DNA of 64,000 nt from Arsenicicoccus dermatophilus. GTDB taxonomy: Bacteria > Actinomycetota > Actinomycetes > Actinomycetales > Dermatophilaceae. The notes beneath the pieces are model-generated. The model saw only the letters and a program-made list of their open reading frames with translations. It did not search any database and was not told where the DNA came from. Positions 1 to 10,230 of this stretch are shown piece after piece; positions within the stretch are counted from its first letter, which is position 1, and each line of letters opens with the position of its first letter. Location: assembly GCF_022568795.1 (NCBI RefSeq), contig NZ_JAKZHU010000003.1:1-64000 (forward strand), read 5' to 3'. The translations under genes and the position numbers were made by a program.

Positions 1-1462
1 TGCCCTGGACCGAGGCTTCGTTGTGCACGGTGCCGGTGTTCATGTCGGCCTGGGTGAGGACGTAGTTGGCCACGTAGCAGGTGGTGGTCCGGCCCGGGTC
101 GAGGATCGGCTGGTCGCAGACCCGTCCCGCTAGACCGAGCTTGGCGTCGGTCAGGTTGAGCAGGTTGAGCGTGACGTTGCCGGTGTTGGTGACCAGGAAG
201 GTGTACGTGATGGTGTCACCGGCGTTCGGTGACGCCGTCACCGTTGTCGGCCACGGCGGAGGACTGCTTGTCCAGCGCCAGGGTGGGGGTCTGCGTCAGC
301 AGCACCTGGTCGCGTTCTCGACCAGTCACGGTGGTCTTCTTCGGGTCCAGCCCCGCGACGGTCGCGGTGTTGTCTCACGCGACCGGCGTCGAGGTCGGCC
401 TGGGTCAGCGTGTAGGCCTTCGACGGGCAGGACGCCGTCGCGCCGGGCGCCAGGGTGGCCGCGCACAGCACGTTGGACATGCCGACCTTGGGGTCCGAGA
501 CGGTGACGCCGGTCAGGGTGGTGGCCCCGGTGTTGGTGACCGAGAAGGAGTAGGTCACGGTGTCACCCGCGCTCGGCCCGGCCGGCTGCGCCGAGTCGAC
601 CAGGGCGCCGGTGGGTCTCTGTCCACGGTCACCTGCGAGGGGTGGGTGTCAGGGCGCGGCTGGCGCCGTCGTCGAGGGAGGGTACGACCTGCGCTTCCGG
701 GCCGACGGCCGTGACGTGGGCGGTGTTGGTGATCGACCCCGCGTCGATGTCGGCCTGCGTCAGCGTGTAGGTCTGCGCCGCGCCGTAGCACCAGTCCCCC
801 TGGCCCGGTGCCAGGCCGTTCGGGTGCTGCTGGTCCAGCCACTGGCAGTAGGTCGAGCCGCTGGTGCTCGTGGTCGGGTCGAGCCGGGAGTCGAGGAGGT
901 CGACGTGGTGCAGCGTCGTGGTCCCGGAGTTGATCACCCAGAAGCGATAGGTCACGGTGTCGCCCGCGTCCAGCCCGTTGCCGTCGACGTCGGTGAGCCC
1001 GATGTCGGTCTTGTCCAGGGTCACCTTGGTGGCGCCGGACGTCGCGGTGGTGGTGCTGTCGGGGGCGGAGGTGACCGGGGCGCCCTTGGGGTCGGTACCC
1101 GAGGCCGTGGCCTTGTTGGTCACGGCACCGCTGTCCACGTCGGTCTGGGTCAGGGTGTACGTCTGGGCCGAGCAGACCCGGCTGGCACCGGCGGCCAGGG
1201 GCGTCACGCCGCAGGCCAGGTTCTGGGCCTTGACCAGCGGGTCGGTGTAGGTCACGTTGCTGATCGACACGGTGCCGGTGTTGATCACCGTGAAGTAGTA
1301 CGTAAGGGTGTCGCCCGCGTCAGGTCCGTTGCCGTCCAGGTCCATCAGCTGGCCTGCGGTCTTGTCGATGGTCAGGCCCGGCGTCTTCGCGAGGGCGTCG
1401 GCGACGGCACCCGTCGCGGTGACGGCGCTGCCCGTGGTGGGCGTCCCCGTGGCGGTGACCAC
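1..1462 (-). pseudogene. Frameshifted continuation of the giant DUF11 protein
   Basis: Four further DUF11 repeats continue the protein, but the reading changes frame near 1462, about 645, about 620, about 376 and about 234. At 1462 one base is missing between AA and GTG; at 376 and 234 one extra A restores the motifs VDNTATV and TDAGD when removed. The amino-acid repeats are intact on both sides of every break, so the breaks are recent or are sequencing errors. The gene leaves the window at base 1. If the indels are real, the protein ends soon after residue 2800 and would lack any C-terminal anchor; if they are errors, the product is longer than 3300 residues. Confidence 0.75.
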
Positions 1463-4400
1463 TTGGTGACGGTCCCGGCGTCGAGGTCGGCCTGGGTGAG
1501 GGTGTAGGTCGTCTTCGCCACCGCGATGGTGCAGGTGGCCTGGCCGCCCGGGGTCAGGGTGCCGGTGCAGGGCTCGTTGGACAGGCCCAGCCTGGGGTCG
1601 GTGATGGCGACCGAGCTCAGGGTCGTGGTCCCGGTGTTCGTGACCACGAAGGTGTAGCCGATCGTGTCGCCGACGCTGTTGCGGCCGTCACCCGAGGCGT
1701 CCACGACGCCCCCGGACTGCTTGACCACGCTCAGGGTGGTCGACCGGGTCACGGGGGTGGCCGTGCCGTCCGCGCCGGAGAGGACCTGGCCCTTGGGGGT
1801 GGTGGCCGAGGAAGTGGCCGAGTTGTCGACCGAGCCACGGTCCACGTCCGCCTGCGTCAGCGTGTAGACGCGGGTCAGGCAGGTGATCGTCGCGCCCGGT
1901 GCGACCGACGTGGCGCCGCAGGAGCTGTTGGTCAGGCCCAGCATCGAGTCGGTGACCGCCGGGGTGAGCGTGACGTTGCCGGTGTTGACGATCACAAAGG
2001 TGTAGGTGATCGTGTCGCCGGGTCCGGTCTTGCCGTCGCCGTTGTCGACGATCGGCCCGGCCTGCTTGTCGAAGACGTACGACGGGGTCGACGCCACCGT
2101 GGTGGTGGTGCTGCCGGGGCCGGTCACCGTGGTGCCGTCGGGCTTCGTCCCCGAGGCCACGGCGGTGTTCGTCACCAGGCCGGCGTCGGCGTCCGCCACC
2201 GCGAGGGTGTAGGGCGCCGAGATCTGGCAGTCGCGGCTCGCGCCCGGCGCCAGCGCGCCGGTCCCGCAGGCCACGGCGGACAGACCCAGCTTAGTGTCGG
2301 TCACGGTCACCGGGTCCAGGCTCACGGTCCCGGAGTTGGTCACCTTGAAGGTGTAGGTGATCGTGTCGCCGGCACCGACCTGCCCGTCACCGTTGGTGTC
2401 GGTCAGGGCGCCGGCGGTCTTCGCCAGCGTGATGCCCGAGCTCTGGGTCACGGTCACGTCGGCGGTGTCGCCGCCTTGCACGACCGTGCCCTGCGGCGAG
2501 GTGCCCGCGATGGTCGCGGCGTTGTGCACCAGGCCGGCGTCGATGTCGGCCTGCGTCAGGGTGTACGTCGCCGGGGTGCAGCTGCGCTGGGTGCCCGCCG
2601 CCAGCGGGGTGGAACCGCAGGCCACGTTCAGCTTGAGCAGGGTGTCGGTCAGGACGAGGTCGCTCAGCGACACCGTGCCGGTGTTCTGGACCACGAACTG
2701 GTAGGTGATGGTGTCACCCACGTCGACCTTGTTGGTGCCGTTGGCGTCCACGATGGACCCGGCGATCTTGTCCAGCGTCACGCTCGGAGTGGGCGCGACC
2801 GGGGTCGTGGCGGTGCCGTTCGCCTTGACCTGCTGACCGGAGTTGGTCAGACCCGACACGGTCGCGGCGTTGTCGACCCGACCGGCGTTCGCGTCGGCCG
2901 CGGTGATGGTGTATGTCACCGGGGCGGTGGTGCAGGTGCGGGTCTCGCCGCCGGCCAGCGGGCCGGTCCCGCAATCGACGTTGGTCAGGCCGAGCTTGGT
3001 GTCGTTGAGCTTGATGCTGTTGAGCGTGACCGAGCCGGTGTTGGTCACCGTGAAGGTGTACTGCACCGTGTCGCCGGCGTCCTGCTTGCCGTCGTTGTTC
3101 GCGTCGACGTAGTTGCCCACCTGCTTGACCAGGCTCATCGACTGGGTCGGCGACAGCGGCACGGACGCGGAGGCGGTGCCAGGCACGACCGTCTTGTCGG
3201 GCGCCAGGGCGCTCGCGGTCGCGGTGTTGTTGACCATGCCCAGGTCGATGTCGGCCTGGGTGATCGTGTAGGCCGGGGAGGTGCAGGTGATCGAGGCGCC
3301 GGGCGCCACGGTGCCGCTGCCGCACACCACTCCCGCCATACCGATCTTGTTGTCGGTGATGGCGACCGAGCTGAGCGTAACGGTTCCGGTGTTGGTGACG
3401 GTGAAGGTGTAGCTCACCCGGTCACCGGCGTCCTGCTTGCCGGTGCCGTTGCTGTCGACCACCGAGCCGGCGGTCTTGGTGAAGCTGTATGCCGGTCGGG
3501 TCGTGACCGGGATGGTCACGCTGTCGGAGGCGGTCAGCGCCGCACCGATCGGCGGCTGCCCGGAGACGGTCGCGGTGTTGACGATCTGCGCGGCGTCCAG
3601 GTCGCTCTGGGAGACCGTGTAGGCCCGCCCGGCCGTGGAGGCGAAGCAGTACTGCGACTCGCCCGGGGCCAGGGTCCCGGTGCCGCACCGCACGGTGGCG
3701 AGGCCGAGCTTGGCGTCGGTGATCGTCAGGTCGGACAGGGTCACCGTCCCGGTGTTGGTCACGTAGAAGCGGTAGGTGACCGTGTCACCGGCGCTGTTGC
3801 GACCGTCGCCGTTGGTGTCCACGACCGCGCTGGCCGTCTTGTCCAGGACCAGCCCACGCTGCTGGGTGATCGGGGTGGAGGTCGTGTCGGGGGTGGAGGT
3901 CACCGGGGCGCTGCTCGGGGCCGGTCCGGTGGCCGAGGCCGTGGCGGAGTTGTCGTAGGTGCCCGCGTCGATGTCGGCCTGGGTCAGGACGGAGGTCTTC
4001 TGGAAGCACTCACGGGCGACGCCCGGGTCCAGCGGGGTGGCCGGGTTGCACGCCTGACCGGTCAGCTGGAGCTTGGTGTCGGTCACCGTGGGGCTGTACA
4101 GCGTGAGCGTGCCGGTGTTGGTGATCACGTAGGTGAAGGTGATGGTGTCACCGGCGTCTGTCTTGCCGTTGGCGTTCGCGTCGGCGATGACCCCGGCCTG
4201 CTTGTCGAGCGCGATGCTCGGCGGCTGGATCGGGTAGGTCGACGGGATCGTCGAGAAGGTCGTGCGCTCGGTGTCCGAGCCGGACACCTGGGCGCCGCTC
4301 GGCGGGGTGCCGATCGCGGTGGCGGTGTTGACCAGGGTGTCGGCGTTGATGTCCGCCTGGGTGATCGAGTACGTCCTGCTGACGGTGCAGGTCCTGGTGT

Positions 4401-7400
4401 CGCCCGGCAGCAGCGTGCCCACGCCGCAGTCCACGGCGTTGAGGCCGAGCTTGGTGTCGGTGACAGTGACCGGGTTGAGGGTCACGGTGCCGGTGTTGGT
4501 GACCACGAAGGTGTAGGTCAGCGTGTCACCGGCGTCCGGGCCGTTCTTGTCCGGGTCGGACAGCGCGCTGGTGCGCTTGTCCAGGGTCAGGCCCGGGGCG
4601 GTGGTGAAGGCCGTCGACGTGGCGTCGGTGCTGGTCACCGTGCGCCCGCTGGTCGGGTTGGTCGCCGTCGTCGTGGCGGAGTTGTTGACCGCGCCGGCGT
4701 CCACGTCGGCCTGGGTCAGCGTGTAGGTCTTGGCGGTGCAGGTGCGGGACTGGCCGGGCGCCAGCGGGCTGGTGTCGCCGGCGTCGCAGACCTGTCCGGT
4801 CCACCCGACCTTGGCGTCGGTGACCGTGACCGGGGTCAGTGACACGTTGCCGGTGTTGGTGACGGTGAAGGTGTAGGCGATCTGGTCGCCCGCGGTCACG
4901 GTGCCGCTCTTGTCCACGTCGACGACGCCGGCGGTGGAGCCGAGACCGCCGCTCTGCGGGGTGACGGCCTTGTCCAGCGTGATGGCGGGGACGGCCTGGA
5001 TCGGGACGTCGGCCATGCTCGTGGCCCTGGCCTGGGTGGCGGCCGGGTCGGAGCCGGTGCCGGTGGCGGAGGCGTCGTTGTGCACGTTGGCGGCGTCGAC
5101 GTCGGCCTGGGTGATCTGGTAGGTCACCGGGGTGCAGTCGCGGGACTGACCCGGCTCGAGGGGCGAGGTGCTCCGGGCGTCGCACACCCGGTCGGTCAGG
5201 CCCAGCTTGGCGTCGGTCAGGGTGACGGCGGCGAGCGACACGTTGCCGGTGTTGACGACCTGGAAGGAGTAGGTCACCGAGTCCCCGACGTTGCGGACGC
5301 CGTCACCGTTGACGTCGGTGTAGGCCGCGGTCTTGGCCAGGGTCAGGGCGACCTGGGCCGGGATCGTGGTGGACTCGCTGTCGGTGGACGTGACGTCCGC
5401 GTTCTGCGGGGAGAAGCCGTGGATGGTGGCGGTGTTGTCCAGCGTCCCGGAGTTCACGTCCGCCTGGGTGACCGTGTAGGTGTAGTCGTTGCAGCTCGCG
5501 GTGGCACCGGGTGCCAGACCGCCCGCGAAGCAGGAGGTGTAGTTCTGCGCCAGCTTGGCGTCGACGAGCTGGACATTGCTCAGCGTGACGTTCCCGGTGT
5601 TGGTCACCGTGAAGCGGTAGGTGATCTTGTCACCGATGTCGATGCGGCCGTTGGCGTTGACGTCGATGAACGGCGAGGTGGCCGGCGTCGTCGACGCGAG
5701 CGTCTGCTTGTTCAGCAGGATGCTGGGAGTCGTGGTGACCGGCACGGTGGCGGTCGCCGGCCCCTCGGCGAGGGCGCCCGAGGGCGCGTTGCCCTTGGCG
5801 CGCGCGGTGTTGTCGACCTTGCCCGCGTCGATGTCGGCCTGGGTCAGCTTGTAGGTCACGGTGACGCCGCAGGCGCGGGAGGCGCCGGGGGCGAGCGGCC
5901 CGGTGCCGCAGGCGACGGCGGCCTGGGAGATCTTGGTGTCGGTGATCGAGATCTGGTCCAGGGTCACCGACCCGGTGTTCTTGACCGAGAAGGAGTAGTC
6001 GACGGTGTCACCGGGGTCGGTGACGCCGTTGCCGTTGCTGTCCTTGACCTGGGTGGCCGTCTTGGTGAGCGCGAGCAGCGGCGCGGCGCCGATCGTGGTC
6101 GACGCGGCGTCCTGCGCGCTGATCTCGTTGCCGACCGGCGGCTGGGCGTAGGCGTAGGCGGTGTTGTTGACCGCTCCGGAGTCCACGTCGGTCTGGGTCA
6201 GGGTGTAGGTGTAGGGCGTGCAGGCGCGGGTGTTCCCCGGGGCCAGGGAGCCGGTGCCGCAGGCGAGGCGGTTCAGGCCCAGGCGGGCGTCGGTGAGCAC
6301 CAAGGTGCTCAGCGACACCGAGCCGGTGTTCTTGACCGAGAAGGAGTAGGTGATGGTGTCACCGGCGTCGGTGAGGCCGTTGTTGTTGGCGTCGATGACA
6401 GAGCCGGCGGTCTTGTCCAGCGTGAGGGCCGAGGTGCCCTGGACGGTGCTGGACGCGTTGTCGGTGGACAGCACCACCGATCCCGAGGGACTGGTGCCCG
6501 AGGCGGACGCGGCGTTGTCGTAGGTTCCGGAGTCCAGGTCGGCCTGGGTGATCGAGTGGGTAGCCGTCGGGCAGTCGACGGTGGCACCCGGGGCCAGGGA
6601 GCCCGCGCAGGTGTTGTTGATGCCCAGCTTGGAGTCGTTGACGGTCACCGGGGCCAGGGTCACCGTGCCGGTGTTGGTCACGGTGAAGGAGTACGTCAGC
6701 TGGTCGCCGACGTCGGTGACGCCGTTCTTGTTGACGTCGACGATGGTGGCGGAGGCCTTCTTGTCCAGCAGGATCGACGGGCTCGGGGGCACCGTCAGGC
6801 TCGCGGAGCCGGTGGCGGTGACGCTGGAGTTGTCGCTCGCGGTGCCGCTGGCGGACGCGGTGTTGTCGACCTTCCCGGCGTCGATCTCGGCCTGGGTGAG
6901 GACGTGCGCCTTGGTCGGGCAGGTGATGGTGGCGCCGACGGCGACGTCGCCGCAGCTGAGGTTGGTCACGCCGAGCTTGGTGTCGGTGACCAGGACGTTG
7001 GCGATCGGCAGGTTGCCGGTGTTGGTGACGGTGAAGGTATAGGTCACCGTGTCGCCGGCGTTCTGACGGCCGTCGTTGTTGGTGTCGACCACCGAGCTCA
7101 CGGTCTTGGCCAGGTCGATCTTGGGACCGGCGGAGATGGTCATCGTCTTGGACGCGGTGCCGGTGGCCTGGCGCCCCTGGGGGTCCTGGCCCGTGGCGGT
7201 CGCGGTGTTGTCCACCTTGCCGTTGGTCACGTCGCTGGCCGTGATCGTGTACGACCGGCTCGGGGAGCAGGTCACGCTGTCCCCCGGGGCGAGCGTGGTC
7301 ACCGAGCTGTTGCAGGTGAGGGCGCTGATGCCCAGCTTGCTGTCGGTGATCCGCAGGTTGGTGAGGTTGACCAGACCGGTGTTCTTGATGGTGAAGGTGT

Positions 7401-7480
7401 ACGTGATCGTGTCCCCGGCGTCCTGCAGACGGTTGCCGTTGACGTCGACGATCGGGGCGGCCGACTTGGTCAGCTGGAGC
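1..7480 (-). repeat. Tandem DUF11 array, 21 units seen
   Basis: About 360-bp units repeat in tandem on the minus strand, 17 in the long open frame and four beyond the frameshifts. The DNA copies are diverged, not near-identical, so the array looks old rather than freshly expanded. Every unit keeps the two Cys residues (LxC and the later TC about 12-16 residues on), the NTG turn and the TQADxDxG stretch. Confidence 0.85.
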
Positions 7481-9870
7481 GAGGGCACCGGCGGCAGCGG
7501 CGGGGGCACGCAGGCGACGTTGTTGGTGGTCACCGCGTCCTGGGTGCCGGGCAGCGCCACGGAGTTGTACAGACCGGTGCCGGGCTGCTGGGTGTTGCAC
7601 GCGACGGCCTGGTTGGAGTCGGTGTAGTGGAACTTCACCAGCACGGTGTAGGTGTGCGTGCCCCCGGCCTGCAGCGTGGTCCCGGCGGGAGCGAGGGTGT
7701 ACGGCCCGGCACCGGTGGCGCCGGTGCCGGCGGGGACGGCCGGCCCGCTCGTGGTCCAGGTCGCCGAGTCCACCGCGATGTTGGAGGCGAACTGCGGGCG
7801 GTCGGTCAGGGCGCCATACTGCCCATCGACCTGACCGGTGTTCTTGACGGTCACGGTGTAGGACACCGTGTAGGTGCCGTCGGCGGCGGGGCCGTTGACC
7901 ACGCCGGCGGACTTGGCCGCGTCGAAGACCGCAGTCCGCACCGGCGGGTTGACGCACGCCGCGTTGTTGGTGAGCGAGGTCTCCGAGGCACCCGAGAGGG
8001 TGATCGAGTTGTACAGACCGGTCCCGGAGCCGTTGCAGACGGTGGCCAGGTTCTGGTCCAGGAAGCCGAAGGTGACCGCGACCTTCCAGGTCATGGTGAC
8101 ACCCGGGTCGATCTGGGTGGAGGCCCCCGCCAGGACGGCCGAGCCGCTGCCGGTCACCGAGCCGGACGTGGCCCCGCCGCCGGTACCGGTCCACGAGGTG
8201 CCCTTGACCGCCAGGTGGGTGGTGTCGAAAGCTGGGTTGTCGGTGAGCGGCCCGACGATGGCGTAGCCCGCACCGGTATTCGACACCGACACGTCGTAGG
8301 CCACCGTGTAGTTGCCGGACGCGTCCGGACCGGTGATGGTGCCACCGGACTTCACCGCGTCGATGATCGGCTTGAGCACGGTGACCTGGGTGGCGTCCTT
8401 GGTGGTCACCGTGGTGTTCGTGGAATCGGTGCCGGCGACAGTCGCGGTGTTGGTGTAGGTGTTCTGCGCGACCGGTCCCAGACAGGTGTAGGTCTTCTCC
8501 TCACCGGAGGCCAAGGCCGTGTAGGTCACCTCGCAGGCCGGCGCCAGCGGGTCGGTGACCTTGACGTTGTTCAGGGTGGTGGCACCGGTGTTCTTGACGG
8601 TGATCTTGAAGACGGGCTGGACACCCTGGTTGACGGTCTGGGTGTCCGTGCCGTCCTGCGCGGCCTTGGTGATGCGCACCTGGGAGACGGGCACCGAGAT
8701 GGCGGCGGACTGCCAGACGTACTCGTCGCCGCTGGTGCCGAAGCGGTAGTTGATCAGCGAGGTGCCGGTCACGACGTTGGTCAGGTTTACGCTGCGGGCG
8801 TCGACGTTGCCGTTGAAGAAGGTGCCGGAGGTGCTGGCCCCGTACCGCACCGCCCCGTCGGAGTAGGACTGGCCGATGTTGCTGGTGCTGCCGGTCTGGT
8901 TGGCCAGCCTCGTGTAGGTCGTGCTGGTCCCGACGGCATATTCCGCGTAGTCACCGGTGATGTTGTTGTCACCCTCGATCAGGCCGTAGGACGCGCGGGC
9001 CCCCGAGGCGACGGCGGTGAAGCCGGTCAGCTGGACGGCGTCGGCGCCCTCGCCGCCGGTCTTGCGGATCATGCCGTCGTAGAGCACGACGTTGCGCGCC
9101 TGTGACGCAGCCACACCGGTGATCGCGGTGCCGAAGTCGTAGACCACCGACAGGGTCCACCCGGCCGCCATGCCGTAGTCCTGGACACCCCACACGTTGC
9201 CGACCGTGATCGTCTGCGCGGACCCGGTGGCGATGGAGGCAAAGGCGTCGGTGACGTCGGCCTGGGCGGTGTAGTACTGGTTCGCGCCGTTGGCCGCCTG
9301 AGCGACACCGTCGGCGGCAAACACCGCCGGCGGGTAGGCCTGGTAGGACCCGGTCCCGACCTTCAGGCTCACCGGAGCGCTCGCCGGGGAGCTGGGCTCG
9401 CCGGGGATCAGGGTGCCCCCGCCCCAGGCCAGGGTGCCGTTGTTGTTGTAGTACCCGGTGGTGCCGCCCCAGTAGAGCATCGCCTTGACGACCTTGGCGC
9501 CGCTGGGGATCGTGAGCGTTCCCTGGGTGGAGTCGTAGGTGGTGGTGTCGCCGTCGACGTCGACCGGGGTCATGACGAACGCACCGTTGTTGTTGGTGGT
9601 GCTGCCCGTCTGCCACTGGGAGCACGCGCTCGTCGTGCCACAGCCGAGGACACCGTTGCCGATGGTGATGAAGTCACCGTTGACGACGTCGTTGTAGGAC
9701 TCGTTCATCGGGTCGACGATCGAGGCCTGGGCAGGGGTGGCGAAGGCCAGCATGAGGGCAGCGAGGACCGCCATCACCGCGGACACGGCGATGGCGGAGC
9801 GGGTGCGCCACGAGCGCGAGTCGTGACTACGCACCGTCAAGACTCCGGACGACCGGTTGCTGCTGGCCAT
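1372..9870 (-). CDS. Giant secreted DUF11-repeat surface protein (main open reading)
   Basis: An uninterrupted 2832-residue reading begins at ATG 9870, preceded by a GAAGGGG ribosome site. Residues 1-50 form a signal peptide (Arg-rich start, hydrophobic core, cleavage after AQA). Residues about 50-390 are a non-repeated domain that begins [12 protein letters not shown], a type seen at the N-terminus of large actinobacterial DUF11 proteins. Three less regular immunoglobulin-like units follow. From about residue 800 there are 17 DUF11 repeats of about 120 residues, each with AGDTxTYxFxVxNTG, a Cys pair around LAPG, and YTLTQADxDAG. Each repeat is preceded by a DxNxDG-type loop resembling an EF-hand or dockerin calcium site. 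The frame breaks near 1462 but homology continues to base 1. No cell-wall anchor is visible because the C-terminus lies outside the window. Likely an adhesin or stalk protein; function is inferred. Confidence 0.88.
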   Translation of the reverse strand: MASSNRSSGVLTVRSHDSRSWRTRSAIAVSAVMAVLAALMLAFATPAQASIVDPMNESYNDVVNGDFITIGNGVLGCGTTSACSQWQTGSTTNNNGAFVMTPVDVDGDTTTYDSTQGTLTIPSGAKVVKAMLYWGGTTGYYNNNGTLAWGGGTLIPGEPSSPASAPVSLKVGTGSYQAYPPAVFAADGVAQAANGANQYYTAQADVTDAFASIATGSAQTITVGNVWGVQDYGMAAGWTLSVVYDFGTAITGVAASQARNVVLYDGMIRKTGGEGADAVQLTGFTAVASGARASYGLIEGDNNITGDYAEYAVGTSTTYTRLANQTGSTSNIGQSYSDGAVRYGASTSGTFFNGNVDARSVNLTNVVTGTSLINYRFGTSGDEYVWQSAAISVPVSQVRITKAAQDGTDTQTVNQGVQPVFKITVKNTGATTLNNVKVTDPLAPACEVTYTALASGEEKTYTCLGPVAQNTYTNTATVAGTDSTNTTVTTKDATQVTVLKPIIDAVKSGGTITGPDASGNYTVAYDVSVSNTGAGYAIVGPLTDNPAFDTTHLAVKGTSWTGTGGGATSGSVTGSGSAVLAGASTQIDPGVTMTWKVAVTFGFLDQNLATVCNGSGTGLYNSITLSGASETSLTNNAACVNPPVRTAVFDAAKSAGVVNGPAADGTYTVSYTVTVKNTGQVDGQYGALTDRPQFASNIAVDSATWTTSGPAVPAGTGATGAGPYTLAPAGTTLQAGGTHTYTVLVKFHYTDSNQAVACNTQQPGTGLYNSVALPGTQDAVTTNNVACVPPPLPPVPSLQLTKSAAPIVDVNGNRLQDAGDTITYTFTIKNTGLVNLTNLRITDSKLGISALTCNSSVTTLAPGDSVTCSPSRSYTITASDVTNGKVDNTATATGQDPQGRQATGTASKTMTISAGPKIDLAKTVSSVVDTNNDGRQNAGDTVTYTFTVTNTGNLPIANVLVTDTKLGVTNLSCGDVAVGATITCPTKAHVLTQAEIDAGKVDNTASASGTASDNSSVTATGSASLTVPPSPSILLDKKASATIVDVNKNGVTDVGDQLTYSFTVTNTGTVTLAPVTVNDSKLGINNTCAGSLAPGATVDCPTATHSITQADLDSGTYDNAASASGTSPSGSVVLSTDNASSTVQGTSALTLDKTAGSVIDANNNGLTDAGDTITYSFSVKNTGSVSLSTLVLTDARLGLNRLACGTGSLAPGNTRACTPYTYTLTQTDVDSGAVNNTAYAYAQPPVGNEISAQDAASTTIGAAPLLALTKTATQVKDSNGNGVTDPGDTVDYSFSVKNTGSVTLDQISITDTKISQAAVACGTGPLAPGASRACGVTVTYKLTQADIDAGKVDNTARAKGNAPSGALAEGPATATVPVTTTPSILLNKQTLASTTPATSPFIDVNANGRIDIGDKITYRFTVTNTGNVTLSNVQLVDAKLAQNYTSCFAGGLAPGATASCNDYTYTVTQADVNSGTLDNTATIHGFSPQNADVTSTDSESTTIPAQVALTLAKTAAYTDVNGDGVRNVGDSVTYSFQVVNTGNVSLAAVTLTDAKLGLTDRVCDARSTSPLEPGQSRDCTPVTYQITQADVDAANVHNDASATGTGSDPAATQARATSMADVPIQAVPAITLDKAVTPQSGGLGSTAGVVDVDKSGTVTAGDQIAYTFTVTNTGNVSLTPVTVTDAKVGWTGQVCDAGDTSPLAPGQSRTCTAKTYTLTQADVDAGAVNNSATTTATNPTSGRTVTSTDATSTAFTTAPGLTLDKRTSALSDPDKNGPDAGDTLTYTFVVTNTGTVTLNPVTVTDTKLGLNAVDCGVGTLLPGDTRTCTVSRTYSITQADINADTLVNTATAIGTPPSGAQVSGSDTERTTFSTIPSTYPIQPPSIALDKQAGVIADANANGKTDAGDTITFTYVITNTGTLTLYSPTVTDTKLQLTGQACNPATPLDPGVARECFQKTSVLTQADIDAGTYDNSATASATGPAPSSAPVTSTPDTTSTPITQQRGLVLDKTASAVVDTNGDGRNSAGDTVTYRFYVTNTGTVTLSDLTITDAKLGLATVRCGTGTLAPGESQYCFASTAGRAYTVSQSDLDAAQIVNTATVSGQPPIGAALTASDSVTIPVTTRPAYSFTKTAGSVVDSNGTGKQDAGDRVSYTFTVTNTGTVTLSSVAITDNKIGMAGVVCGSGTVAPGASITCTSPAYTITQADIDLGMVNNTATASALAPDKTVVPGTASASVPLSPTQSMSLVKQVGNYVDANNDGKQDAGDTVQYTFTVTNTGSVTLNSIKLNDTKLGLTNVDCGTGPLAGGETRTCTTAPVTYTITAADANAGRVDNAATVSGLTNSGQQVKANGTATTPVAPTPSVTLDKIAGSIVDANGTNKVDVGDTITYQFVVQNTGTVSLSDLVLTDTLLKLNVACGSTPLAAGTQRSCTPATYTLTQADIDAGLVHNAATIAGTSPQGTVVQGGDTADVTVTQSSGITLAKTAGALTDTNGDGQVGAGDTITYTFKVTNSGTVSLDPVTVTDTKLGLSAVACGTGALAPGASRDCQISAPYTLAVADADAGLVTNTAVASGTKPDGTTVTGPGSTTTTVASTPSYVFDKQAGPIVDNGDGKTGPGDTITYTFVIVNTGNVTLTPAVTDSMLGLTNSSCGATSVAPGATITCLTRVYTLTQADVDRGSVDNSATSSATTPKGQVLSGADGTATPVTRSTTLSVVKQSGGVVDASGDGRNSVGDTIGYTFVVTNTGTTTLSSVAITDPRLGLSNEPCTGTLTPGGQATCTIAVAKTTYTLTQADLDAGTVTKWSPPRGRPPRAAPSPRRVPSPTPSRRRRA

Positions 9871-10230
9871 GTGACCCCTTCGGTGGCGCGGCAGGGGGAT
9901 GCCGCACGGTGAGCGATGAGAGAGCGCTGTTTCACACCCTCAGCAACCTTCCAACACTGAGAGTGCAGAGGGTCGATGCTCAATATGGCACGCCAACAGC
10001 AGACATGACGCAACGTTGCTCAAAGTAACTTTTCGTAGTGCACCCATATGAGTGACTCACGGTCGGGAGGGATCGGACACCTCGGACGCGGTGGTCACGT
10101 CCACCCGGCAGAGATGATGCTCCCGGCCACGCCGCTGACCTGCCGCGTCGGGTGACCTCCGCCCGCAAGGACTGGGCCGCACGGGTGGAGGTGGGGCCGG
10201 GAGTCACCCGTCCGTCGCCATCCGGCGTGG
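9871..10230. promoter_or_regulatory. Intergenic region: promoter of the giant gene and terminator of ykoDC
   Basis: This 360-bp gap holds no gene. Bases 9950-10060 are clearly AT-richer than the surroundings and lie upstream of the giant gene. They contain two short palindromes, GCAACGTTGC at 10010-10019 and TGAGTGACTCA at 10049-10059, which could be operators. I could not fix a convincing -35/-10 pair. The right-hand part holds a hairpin described separately. Confidence 0.45.
10155..10192 (-). terminator. Hairpin after ykoDC
   Basis: An 11-bp stem (ACCTCCGCCCG against CGGGTGGAGGT, one G-U pair) with a 16-base loop lies about 40 bp past the ykoDC stop codon. No U-run follows, as is usual in GC-rich actinobacteria. 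Confidence 0.5.

Noticed and set aside
1-7480. Tandem repeats considered as a CRISPR array
   Set aside because: Units are about 360 bp, coding, diverged and in frame; there are no short identical repeats with unique spacers.
5080-9105. A long plus-strand open reading of over 1300 codons opposite the giant gene
   Set aside because: It is the antisense mirror of the repeat-rich, GC-rich coding strand; its protein is low-complexity Gly/Val/Arg text with no signal or family features. The same holds for the plus-strand reading at 2476-4842.
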